64,000 nt of DNA from Parascedosporium putredinis (lineage: Eukaryota > Ascomycota > Sordariomycetes > Microascales > Microascaceae). The stretch is from contig CASHTG010000012.1 of the NCBI GenBank assembly GCA_949357655.1, forward strand, positions 2,914,001 to 2,978,000, read 5' to 3'. Positions 1 to 11,442 of this stretch are shown piece after piece. Under the pieces are notes generated by a model, which was not told where the DNA came from, did not search any database, and was given only the letters and a program-made list of their open reading frames with translations. Numbering within the stretch: the first letter of the stretch is position 1; each line of letters begins with the position of its first letter. The position numbers were made by a program, and so were the translations under genes.

Positions 1-1379
1 ACTCGGAACCCGCCCTCGAAAGCCCACTGAAGCCTCCGTTTTGGAACGCGGCCATACCAGCTGCGGCGCCTGCCGAGGCAGCAGAGGCAGCGGCGGCGGC
101 AGCAGCCCCAGATGACTTCATTGCCGATGCGGAACCGGAGAGAAGACTAGCCCATGACTTGGGCTTCTGGGGGCCGGAGCGGAAGTGGCCGGGGCCTCCT
201 CCGATGTGACCTCCTGCTCCTCAACGCTGTCTGACGCTAGCTTGGTGGGTTCCGTGTGGGCATTATCACTAACGCCACTCGTTGAAGCCTTGGTCTCCTT
301 TGGCCCGACTTTAGGGAGCACAGGAACAACAGGGACCGCAGGTCGAGTGGCTGACTTTGCGGATTGAGGAGAGGCAGTGGCGGCGGCCTGTGTGGAGGCG
401 GGTGTAGATGGGATCGTAGACTCCGCGTCGGTCGGGTGATCCTGGGAAATTACCGGTTCTGGTTTCGTCGCCGCGGTGTCCTTGGCTACTTGGGCAGCTT
501 CAGCCTCCTGCGACTTGGCGAGGTCTGCAGCTGTAACTCTCGCAGCCTCGTTGGCAGCGCCTTCATGCTGCTCGACGGGCAGCTCAACACTGCTTCCACC
601 GGCCAAAGGCTGCATCTGTTTTCTCCGAGACTTCTTCAACGTTCTCTTAGGAAAGGGCTCGTCTGGCCGACTGAGCCACGGGATCTAAAAACCATGGTAA
701 AAGGCAAAGTTAGTTTGAAAGCAGCTATCGACCGGCTCTGGATTCGCGAGCCGAGGGTAGATGAATTCAACTTACGGGAGCACGGAATGGCGGCCTCTCT
801 TCGACAACGGGTGTATGATGCTCTGGTTCTTGTTCAGGGGGTTGGCTGAGCTTTGGCTTCAACAACATGTGTCGTCGTCGGCGTGTCGCGCGCGGGCGGG
901 ACATGGGGAGAGTGGGTCGAGGAGGGAGTATGGGAAGGGATCGGGGCGGGAATCGGGGGCGGTTGATATGGCGTCGAGAGGACGGGCGAGTTTTGCGACT
1001 GTCTTGAGGAGTAGTTCTGTTGGACACTGACGCCCATCATGGGCACATACTGATGCATTGGAGGAGGCGAGCGGCCGTAGGGTGGTGCCGCCTGATACGG
1101 CATATACCCGTGAGACTGCATAGCGCCATTCTGGTATTGGGCATGGTGATGCATCGGCGGGTAGTACGGGGCCTGATAAGGAGGGATGGGATTGTGGTAA
1201 TAATGCATTGGCTGGTGCTGATGGTAGTGCTGGTGGTAGTGCTGGGGTCCGCGTCGGCCGCGACCGCCACCACCACCGCCGCCGTGCGACGGACCTGTCG
1301 GCATGTCGCCGTTTGCAGTGATTGAAGGTCCGCCCGGCCCCTGCATGGCTGGCCCAGCCGGCAGATGACGGTTGTTCAT
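1..1379 (-). CDS. Ubp3/USP10-like ubiquitin hydrolase, N-terminal part only
   Basis: This is the N-terminal, non-catalytic region of a protein that resembles fungal Ubp3 (USP10 family), a deubiquitinase acting with Bre5 in trafficking and ribophagy. The peptidase domain would lie beyond the left edge. Translation starts at ATG 1379-1377 (MNNRHLPAG). The first 150 residues are rich in Gly, His, Tyr and Pro, followed by a PFRAPIPWLSRPDEPFP motif and a basic KKSRRK patch, then an Ala/Ser/Glu-rich linker and PKSWASLL, an element I associate with Ubp3 proteins. One intron is visible (775-685, GTAAGT...TTTTAG, phase 0). Two frame breaks fall in G/C runs: 837-841 (needs two more bases or one fewer) and 169-173 (needs one more). 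The call rests on short motifs and composition without the catalytic domain, so it is moderate. The 5' leader lies at about 1380-1850. Confidence 0.55.
685..775 (-). other. Intron in the Ubp3-like gene
   Basis: Donor GTAAGT at 775-770 on the minus strand and acceptor TTTTAG ending at 685, 91 nt, phase 0. Removing it joins PFRAP to IPWLSRPDEPFP. Confidence 0.6.
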
Positions 1380-2628
1380 CCTGCCGGCTTGGGAATTTGT
1401 TGTGAGAGTGCCGGTCCACCGTTTGGACTGACACTTTCAGCTGAACCTCCAACGCCGGGATAGTCTCTTGAGCCTATCAAGAAGTTCCGAGCAATGAGGA
1501 GATGGAAAAAGAGATGGAGTCCGATGTGCTTGGCGAATTACGACCAAAGAGGTTGGAGGCTCCGGTCACGGATCGCGTTGGTCGAGATGACGGCAAGGCG
1601 CCCGTGTTTTTGCGTCGCTGGTCTGATATAGTAGTAGGTACGGAAAAACGGACGAGAGGAACCGCAAAAGTAGAAGAGGTGAAGGAAGGAGAAGAAGAGA
1701 AAGGTAACAAAAGGGGGAAGATGAAGGAATGGAAGAAGCGCTAAATGGAGGAAAAGACAAAGAATAGATCGCGTTGCGAATGGAAACTGGCGCGCTGGGA
1801 TGATGTTGGAATGGTGGGTGCCTCCCAATTCGAGGACATTTCTGCGCCTTGAGAAAATGCAAAATTTAAGCCGGAGTTTATTCGCGGCTGCAAGGAGCTT
1901 GGCTTGGCCTTGCCGCCTTGACCACCCGCGATGACTAATCTACACCGTGTTAGCTCAACGCTGCGACATGGCAGCTCTCATCCTGCGAGAGGTTTTTCTT
2001 TTTTCAACAAACGCATGAGCCGAACTTCCATGCAACTACCTGCTCCCGGCACTAGACTTTATGCCTAGTGTTACTAATAAGCGTCCTACAGTCTCCATCT
2101 TGTAACTTTGAGGGAACACAGTAAATATGTGCCCCCAGTGTCCTCAAACGGTTGACTGGATCGGCCGCCACCTACGAACCACGTGACTTGTCTTTTGAAA
2201 CCGCCTCCAGACTCGGATTCACGAATGCTCTTTAACTCGGGCCAGGATCCGAACGTAATGATTCAAGGGCCATTTGTCTTCAAGCTTGTCTCAGTCGGAC
2301 AATGGACCGAAAGACTGTAATGACATACCTACGATTGGGTCGATCATCATACAGTAATATCTTTTGTTCTATTTTTTTCATATAAATCAAAGAAATTGGC
2401 CATAAGATTTGAGCTCAAATGGCTGGGTTGGGCATTACTGCCTTGCCTTGTGAAAATGGCTTCTTCTTGTCTCCGTCAACCTTGCTCGGTCCTCCTTTCA
2501 CCAGCTCATGAGCTCACGCGAAGGGAAGTGCGGTATGCCCCGAGGAGAAAGTGCCTCGAGAGATTATCCGAGCAATAGGGTTGGTCATTAAATATATATG
2601 CACTTCTTGCCCGGGCGCATTGAACCAC
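1380..2628. other. Intergenic interval between Ubp3-like and Sae2 genes
   Basis: No gene is supported here. The part nearest 1380 is the presumed promoter and 5' leader of the Ubp3-like gene, with purine-rich plus-strand (pyrimidine-rich minus-strand) stretches around 1660-1760. The part nearest 2628 is the 3' flank of the Sae2-like gene. Open frames here are short and compositionally unremarkable. Confidence 0.6.
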
Positions 2629-4857
2629 TTACTCATCGCGGAATATCCACTTGCCTCCAGGACGCACTGCCTCTTGATATCTTTCTTGAATCATCTCCCT
2701 TTCTTGTCTGGCAGCCTGAGCCCTATCTTCTTCCAGCTCTTGCGTTTCGGGAAAATCCGTCCTCCAAAAGCCTGGCGGTGATTTCATCCGGCCAAAGCGA
2801 TGACGATGCGTGCCGATCCTGTTGGCAAGCTCCTGTGTCTTAGCCTTGACCCAAAGCTCGACCCGTTCTTCCTTTGTCATACTGAATAGCCGATGACGTT
2901 CATCTCCTAGAAACTGCTCGAGAAGTTTCCTGTCCTCCACGAGCTGCTCCGCTGTCCGGCGCCCGTTTCCACGCTCTGCAAGAGCCATAGCTCGGAACCC
3001 TTTGCCGCAGCAATCCATATCTACACAGCCGGGAAGGCCTGCGCGCTCTTCTTTATTTCTCACCACTTCGCTATATGCGAAATCGTGCCCGCCGTTGAAG
3101 GCAGGATTAATCTTGAAGTCGTCTAGTTGTAAAAGTGAGAGGGCCTTCGCACGGATGCGACTCTGGGCCGTGTGCGGGATCCCGTCTGGCTTGGACCCGA
3201 TAGCGGAGGAGGGGCCTGCCTTTCTCCTAGGGGTTTGTTTTGGAGTTGATTTTGTTTTCTCCCCAGTGATCCTGTCAAAAGGCAACTCTCTTGGTTGTGG
3301 TGTCTGAAGCCATGCCGGTGCCGCATCCGGGGTAGTCCGCGGTTGCGGAGCGGTTGGTGGTTGGAGAAGGGATCGAGGCGTACCCGGCTTCTGGAAAGAC
3401 GGCTTGATAACCGGGGATCCCACCGGTTTTGAGGCGCCGCTCAAGAGACTTGTGAGCCTGCTCGAGCCGCAGTTGGTCCTCGGTGTTGCGATTTGGTTGG
3501 GAGGTGATGGCCCGTAATTTGCGCCATCCTCTGCGAGCGCGCCTACACCATCGTCAAGTCCTTTGCGCGACCGGCGCTGTGGCCGGGACGTCTGTACGTT
3601 TGGGCTCCGTGGCTGCAAAGCCCGAGGAATATGGTCTGGCACACCAGCTGCGGGATCATTCCTCATATTTCCATCGGAACGAATCTGCGGCGCCGGACAT
3701 GGCGTTCCCTCGCGATATAAAAGTCATGCGACGTGCTTTTCCGTGGTGTATCGAATCTGATGCTCGGCTCATCTAGGTCGACACTCGTCGCGGGACTAAA
3801 ATCGCATACCTCTGCAGTAACAACGGGGTCGATCTGCGATGTTTCTTCAGCTTTCACACGGACATAGCGTGTACAAAGCTCTTCTGTAGGCCCATCCCTT
3901 TTCCTTTTGTTTATAACTCTCTCCGATACGACTAGCGGGGTATCGGACGAGGGTTCCTGCTTGATCTGTACGCCGGTTTCACGACTAGACTCTCCCGGTA
4001 GTTTAGGGAGCTGCGGACTCGGAAAGGACGAGGTTTCCCCAGCCGACTCTGTAGATGAAGATTCGGTCTCTTGCTTAACTCCGCGTGACAAGCGCGGCGT
4101 GCGAAGGATACCTTCGCTGTCACCGGACAATACGGCCGGATTCGACGTAGATCGGCCAGGGGAGTGGGTGCGTACCAGAGACTCGGTTTCCGTTTTCTCG
4201 GCCAAGGCAGTGGAGTCAAGTTTTCGCAGGTCCCCTTGAGTAAGGCGGGCTTCCAGGAGTTGGATCCGTTTCTGGAGTCGCTCGGCAAAATGCTTCCATT
4301 TGTCCCGTTCCTCTTTCCTCTTGGCGAGCATGTCTATCGCAGTCTTCAGCTCAACTTGTAGCCTGGTGTATTTTGCTGCGTTTCGGGCGGCTTGCAACTT
4401 CCAGTCTATATCATCTCGAGGCCCTTGCAGGCTAGTCCGGGTATCAACACTAGTTAATTCGGGAGTGGGTGGGAGAATTGTATCACTGGAGTCGGGCAGC
4501 GTATCCAAGCCTCCCACTTTTAGGCGAGGAGCTGTAGTCTTGCTAGGTTGAGGTGTTTCGGGGGCGACGGACTTTCGCTGGAGCCTTTGAATATGAGACC
4601 TGAGTTCCTTGTTCTCTAGTTCCAGCCTCTCGGTATCGAGCAGTCGAATTCTTAACTGTTCTATTTCCTGTCGATCATGGGAAAGCTCTTTAAACGCCAA
4701 AGCCAGAAAGGTTAGCAACCCACGGGCTTCTCTCAGGTGAAAAACCCCCGTATTTATGGTCTCTCTTACCTGCCCGCATACCCTCCTCGATCCTGTCGCA
4801 GACCTCGGCCAGGCTCTCGAAGATGGCACGGCGCCCTTCGCTAAAGCAATTAGCCAT
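2629..4857 (-). CDS. SAE2: Sae2/Ctp1/CtIP-family DNA-end resection protein
   Basis: Cofactor of the Mre11-Rad50-Nbs1 nuclease that starts resection of DNA double-strand breaks, including meiotic and protein-blocked ends; nuclear. The C-terminal Sae2/CtIP domain is clear: a zinc-type CxxC-like element (PGCVDMDCCG), a 'KEERVELWVKAKTQELANRIG' segment split here only for brevity, the RHR motif (THRHRFGR) and SPPGFWRTDFP, close to the C terminus (...GGKWIFRDE). The N-terminal half has a coiled coil (QEIEQLRIRLLDTERLELE), as expected for tetramerisation, and SQ/TP-rich central sequence that could be phosphorylated. The start is ATG 4857-4855 (MANCFSEGRRAIF). One intron (4769-4688, branch GCTAAC) gives a seamless phase-1 junction. 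A frame break in a CCC run at 3707-3709 needs one extra base; about 715 residues after repair, long for yeast Sae2 but normal for filamentous fungi. Confidence 0.9.
4688..4769 (-). other. Intron 1 of the Sae2-like gene
   Basis: GTAAGA donor at 4769, GCTAAC branch site and TTTAAAG acceptor ending at 4688, 82 nt. Exon 1 ends ...MRAG and the spliced codon becomes Glu, leading into the coiled coil. Confidence 0.75.
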
Positions 4858-7800
4858 GGTGAAGTCGGGCGAGGTCAGCCTCGTCGCATCATCAAGAGCC
4901 GAGCTAACTCGCTGATAAGCACGTAGCTTAACCCTCGTCAAAATAGGTTAGAAATCGATGTCAGAACCCCTGAAAAGGCTTTGTTTGCGTTCTCGACGGA
5001 TACACACGCAAACCTCGGCTCGCGTCGCTTTCCATTTCCACCCCGCGAATCTCGTTGAACCCGCGACCGCGCCTGAGCGACGCCACGTCACATGACTACA
5101 ACAACTGGGGACCGTGAACCGCGTCGGAAGGGCTTTTGGTGGGGCTCACTGGGGTCGCTAAGGTCCCTGGAAAAAGGCTGAAGGCGGAACACTCAGAACA
5201 CCTCGGTATTATTACACACACCTGGCCCAGATCCATTCCATCAATTAATGGATCCAACTGGTTTTCCACTTCTCAGGAAAGCAAGACGAACCGAGCTGTT
5301 GGGCCTGCTACACCTTCCAGCCAATTGGCCCTACTCGGCATTTCCAATCTCCTGAATCCACCGGAGGTTACGAGTTATAGCTACATCCAGGATACCACGG
5401 TGAATCAATCTGGCAGAGAGATCGGGTCCTCGAGGTGGAAGAGCAAGTCGAACGAAAATCAATAAGAGAATGTACAGTCCCGATAAGGGGCTTTGCCGAG
5501 GGTTGACTGCGAGCCACCAACAGAAGCAGTGTTATTCTTGTGTTAAATCTTTGACAGGCCTGGAAAGACCAGGCGCCTGCTACAAGAGAACCGACTCCAT
5601 CACCAGTCAGAGGAGCATCCCACCACTGCCGAAAACAGCAGGTGAGGGCACGAAGAACCTTGTTGCTTGCAAGGAGTGCGACACTGGCCGTCGGACGTCG
5701 GACTGGGAAATATCAATTGATATGGTCATCTTTCGCTGCGTCATGTGGGTGGAGGGCGCCAATTTGATTTCGTCTAACTAGTAGTTCGGCCGGCCCCACC
5801 AACTAGACCCTATTACCTCCCCGAGAATCTTGTCCAGCCCACCCAGGCGAGTAGTATCCATGATTCATTGATCGCGGGATCAATCGACGCCTCGTTCCGG
5901 GCGGGAATGCCGAGTTCCGATGTGGACGGATCTGTCGCTGTTTGATATTTCGATGATCTCAACATCCTAAACGTCCCCCTTGTAGGTCAGAGCATGGTGG
6001 CGGGACATTGAGTCGATCCCACGCTAGACAAGTCCCTTGGCGACATGTTGCAAGATATGCCAAGAGGACCAGTGAATTTCCGGTTATAATTTTCTCGGAC
6101 AGATTAGGAGTGAGAAGAGGAAGAGAAACGGTGTCTTTTGCTTCAATTCCTAGCATTACCCTCCCTGCTGCACCCCATTTCAACCCAGAGGTGGCCGGGA
6201 CGAGATTGCGGTGGAACTCTGAAGTGCTCCGTAATAATTTGCATGCACAGCTCCCGTTCAATCCCGTCGCCCTCAAAGAACAGGGCCAGACAGCGGGCTC
6301 AGCAGCGGGCTCGAAATTCGCTGGTATATACGAAGCGAATTAGTCAGAGCTCCATCAAGTCAAGAAGTATTTTACTGCGCGAATGAATTAATCAGGGGTC
6401 CACGGAATAAACCAGTTCGGAGTTCAGGGTATTAATGCAGGGTCCCAGGTTTCCCCACTGGCAATTCACTCCGGACAAAAATGGAAATGAATGGATCCGT
6501 TCCCAATTGCTAGATCATGGATCAATTGATGGATTGATTCGACGTGTCGAGATGTAGGGAGGCCAGCAGTTCAGCGTCAACAAACTCCACTTCGGCCACC
6601 TCGAGACTAGTGCGGCGGTCAATCAAACGGCCTATTCTTAGAGCACAGCTAAATCCAGCATTGCTCCAAAAGGTACATGTCAGCGATGGAATCCAGCACA
6701 TGGCCCAAAATGACGGCAAAGGGCACCAAGATCAGTCTGAAAAGCCAAACCTGACTGGATCGTCACAAGGGCCAAAGGTTCCTAATAGAAGGGGTTGGAA
6801 GCTGGGAGGAGCGAATCGTTCTTGACCTTCATCGCTGTTCACCCGAAGTGAACTCACGTTCGTCATTGCTGAGGAAGTCTTCAGGGGTCTCGAAAAGGAA
6901 AACAAAAGAAAAAGCCAAAGCATGATGGCGGCTGTTCAACATAGAAGTCAAAGTCAAGGGGTTCGTCTGTTCGAGGAGCACGCTTTCCCAACATTGGAGC
7001 CGTTGCCCAACCCCAATTGGATGTGGGATCAATATCTACAAGTATATTAAATCCCCGGCCCTAGCGAACAAAGCGAACAACGTGGGCATGCCCTGCTCAC
7101 CATCGGAGGCAGCCCCGGCTCACGGCTCCTGCTTACAGCCTCACCGGGAACAGAGCTGGGCACCGTGCGACTCCCGACGACAAGAACGTGTCGCAAGGGA
7201 GGAAGGGGAACTTCCCGGCATCTCCTGAGGACTGTTCCAAGGCAAAACTCTCCTCTAGGACCCTTACAGGGACAGCTGTGCCCTGTCTTTTCTATTCTTA
7301 GCAAACCCCTTGACCTCACGATGGGGTTGATGTAGTTCTGCCCCGTGAGAATACCAAAAATTGGGACATCGACATGGTGCGTGACGAATCGAACAAGTCC
7401 ATCATTTTTTCGTCTGATGCTTCAATGCCCCCTCATGCACCGATCGCCTTACAGAGAGAACCATTGAAGCGGTTAAAGCGAACAGGAGCTACCATCTGCC
7501 GCATCACTCCGGCCACATGTCTCCTTCAAGGCACCCAGGTAATTTAGGCCGCGATTATGCCATTCCTGGTGATTTTCGTCTGATGTCGGCTCCCTTCCAG
7601 AAGATGTCCGATCTCCGTCTAGAAGAGCCATGGAAACTCCAGCGTTGGTCGATCAGAACCGGTTCCCCCGAACGACTGGCACGCGATAGGCCTCCTCTTA
7701 GTAGCAACTCGACTCGCTTCCCAAGTACCCCGATTTCTTCAAACATGAGATGAACACCGAAAGTCAGCCAGAATGGAAGTCGGATTCCCACACGGGGCGT

Positions 7801-10800
7801 GTTTGTTTCCTTTTCGTGTCACAAACTTTGCCCCAGCAAGTCATCAGGCAACCTGTGGAGTAAGCTACCCCTTCGTCGATCCTCCTCGCGGTTTAAGAAT
7901 GACACAGCCGCTGCCCACCCTCGAGTTTTCACGTATCGCACCCTCCTTCGGGTCCCTCCCTTCGGCGAACGCCGCAGATACCACAGCAGCAAACCACCCA
8001 GGTCTCCTGTTTTGGGAAATCTTATGAAGAATAACTGGAGATGAATAGAGGGCGGGTAGCTAATGAGCAATTAATCCATTATCGTCTGTGGTGGGAGGCG
8101 CATAATGATTATATGAAGTGAAGGCTTTAGCTTTGGGTACAGCGTTTTGGGTCCAGGCCGCTCGCCGAATAAGGCACGGGATCGTGTCATGGTTAATCTT
8201 GCTTCATTATAGAGCAACCGTCGCGCAGTGGGAGAAGAAAAAGGGAAGAGGTAGCGATAAGGCCATCTAACCGAACCCTGGCATGGCTTGTGGATATTCA
8301 ACGCGCTGGAAGGGTCGGCTGGGGACGCATATAAGCCCGCAAACCCACGCTTTGCTACAACAGGTGTAAACGACGACTTGTGGTTTGATTAAAATAATGC
8401 GCGCTCCATTTGCGATACATGTATACCTACAATAAATGCTACATGTAGGCCATGCGGAACATGATAAGAAAAGGACAGCAAAGAGAAGAAAGGGAAAAGA
8501 TAGGAAGATGGGAAAGAGAAAAAGGCAAGGGATGCTCGAGCAGAGGAGGCCATCTTTGTTTGACAGCCCTGTTTTGATCATCCCATCAAGTCATGGCAGA
8601 AAAGGCCGTTGGAAAGATGGAGAGATTGTTTGCTGAAACATGACAAATATGGGTCAATCTACGAGATTTAGCAGCGCAGTTCTTTCTTTTTCTTCTTTTT
8701 CTTCTTCTTTTTTGTTGATATACAAGTATTCCTGGTGGTGGCTTTTCATCATCCTTACCCGCTTCTCTTCTGCCGTGGCATCACCATCCTCGCTGATAGA
8801 ACCTCTTTTGTCGCTGTTCGCGCGCCTGTCCCAAGCACATGCTTCGAGAGGGTTTGATGCCACCCCAGCAAGGGTCGTCATCGGAATGAAGAATTTCCTT
8901 GTCCTGCTCTACTCCGTACATGGGTGTCGCGATCTGTTGTGATCCCCACTTCCACGCCCCTGTTGTTTCCAAGACTCGGCCGGCTCTCGGAATCCCACAG
9001 TAGAGGACGAGCCTCAGATCCTCTGCTCGTTACACATCAGCCCCTTGCACGTAGTTTTGCTCGAAAGCCGGACAATATTCGAACGACCCTCTTGCGGCCA
9101 AGGGCGCTCGCTCCGCCTCCACCGGGCCAAGAGAAAAAGGGCCTCGAATGGATCGAGGAAGTTGTAACGGCTCAAGAAAAGACCCGCGCGGGGCCTGCGC
9201 GCGGGGGGGCGACCAGTTGGTCAAAGTATTGATTGAGCACTTGCTTGTAATACTGAGGAGGCAGGTGTGTTTTTGGGGCCTGAGTATCCTTGGGCAATTT
9301 CCCACCCCATAGGATCAATACTCATGGAGGACCTTCGTGGCATGTAACAACGGCACCGATCAACGTAGAGAGGCAAGGAAATACGGTCCCGGACGGGCAC
9401 ATTGACCGCTCCCACAAACATACTCACATATGTACACCACCACACGTGTGCATCCGGGAGTCCCACACGCCAGGGTGATATCGATGCCTCTGATACCATT
9501 TCAGATGCAAGGCACCTGCGGACGAGCCGATGATTTTCGCACCTGTAAGCGAACATACGTGGTCGGCATCGATGAAATCCTGCTCCAGATTCGGTACACT
9601 CCCGGTTCCAAAGCCAGATAATTTGTCCATCAAATGTCGCCCGTCGCCCCTTTGATGAATGGATCTAATGTACAAGGGGACGGGTGTAATCAGCTCAAAA
9701 GGGATATAAACCGTCCATGGCACCAGCCTCTTTCTGCCGACACCAACGACACCGACATCTGATCTCGACAGTCCGAGAATAAATCCGTCTCATCGAACAG
9801 CCATCCACCCCAATTCAGTGTGTAAGTATGAACTGCCGTTAGGTACTGCTAGGAGACCCGCCGCCCATAGCTCCAGCTAGAACTCACTTGCATCAACCCT
9901 TCATCTCTCAAAATATCCCGCCGTTGTAGGCAGGAGACCCAGTCGCTTCCCTCTTCGGTTCAATCTCCACGGTCAGCCCCGGACTAATCCAACTTCCAAC
10001 CCTAGGCCCTCTTCGAGAATCCTTGAGAGAGCCATCATATTGCCAGTAAGTCAGAATTCGGCTGTTTCTTTTCTTGCCAACATAGTTTCCGAGCACGCGC
10101 CTATTTCCCCCATCTCCTCTGCTCGCTCCGGCTTTCTGTCCAGTCCCATTCATCCTGGCTTGCTCCCTTTCTTCGTTTTTTGGGCGGCGGTGCCTTCTCT
10201 TCAGAACCAAGACGCTCCTTCTCCCTTCAGCGGTGCAGCCTGCAACATTTCGCAAATGTGATAGTGCGTTGCTCTTGCTTCATATGCGCGGGTCTTGTCC
10301 TCCCCTGCCTTTGCCTTGTCCGTCCTCTCCCACGTCCGTCCACACAGTCCGGCAGCCTTCATACACACCTGGGCAAAGTCACCGCCATCTCTTCCCCTGC
10401 CTTCCCACCAGCCCAAACCTACACTCTATGCTTTTTTCCTACTTGAACTGGTGTCAACAATTTTCGTTACCCCTCTCTCCACCTCCCTAATCCGGTATCT
10501 GAGGGGATAAGATTCCCTTTACCCGCTCTGACAATTACGCCGTTGGTATTGGGTACGGAAGCAAGCCCTTCGTCCCTCTCAGCTGCTGTAATTCTTGCCC
10601 GCATCCTGAAAAAGGCCCCCAGGGCTATTAGATTGATATCAAGCATCCCACCATTACCGCCTTTTCCCCTCAAATCACCACCCAATCACGGGAGAGCTAC
10701 AGAAGTTAGTGGCCGAACCAAGCAATCAGTATGTTGCAAGTCATGCCCCATGACCGCCGGTGTGGGCATTCAGAAGAGAGAGTACCGACTGCCCCTCCAT

Positions 10801-11442
10801 GGACACCCCACGCCACCCATGCCTTGATTTCTTTTTCTTTTTCTTTTTTTTTTTTTTCCTTTTCCTTGTTTTGTGGCCCATTTTTTTCTCTTCGAGTTCG
10901 CAATCATATCCGCTTCCTGAGAGCCGGACGAGCCTTGCCCATCCTGACTGGCCCAACTCTCTGTTCTTCTTGTTTTGATTTTTCTGTCTTCTTCTTTCGA
11001 GTTAAGAAGGGGAGTCACGGTCCTGCTGCAGGAGCTAACCAATCTTCTGATTCAACCAGAAAACTCCTCTTCACACAAAATCCTTCCCTCAAACACACAA
11101 TAATCGATTCGATATCTTCTCGACAATCCGATCGCCGCCCCACGGTTAGTGTATGTCTCAAGCCACACCTTTCCCTCTGCTGCTATTGCTGCTGCTGTTC
11201 TACATTCGGACTGGTGGGGACTTTGGACCATGTTCGCTTACCAGAGCTTTCTGAGGGGCGAATTGGCCAGCCTTCCTTCCTGAGGCCCCACCCTCTGAGA
11301 TTGGCGAGACCGCTCTCCCACAGCCAACCCTCTTTCACTTACGGTTCAGGTGCAAAAACAGATTTTTTTCCCACTTCTAACAACATATTTCCACAGGTCA
11401 ACATTCTTCAACTATCAACACAACCGTCTCTCAACTTTCAAA
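4858..11442. other. Gene-poor interval upstream of Gis2/CNBP
   Basis: About 6.6 kb between the divergently oriented Sae2-like and Gis2/CNBP genes. Open frames are short on both strands, overlap each other and show no domain, signal or consistent splice pattern that I can support. The stretch contains GATC-rich inverted repeats (5230-5258, 6513-6538), pyrimidine-rich runs (8680-8720, 10825-10890) and the long CNBP leader at its right end. No tRNA, transposase or reverse transcriptase motif was seen. Non-coding transcripts cannot be excluded. Confidence 0.5.
10700..11442 (+). promoter_or_regulatory. Pyrimidine-rich promoter and 5' leader of Gis2/CNBP
   Basis: Long T and CT tracts (for example 10825-10890) and a run of AAC/CAAC sequence just before the start codon at 11443 are typical of strongly expressed fungal genes. 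The transcription start cannot be placed from sequence. An extra leader intron is possible. Confidence 0.3.
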
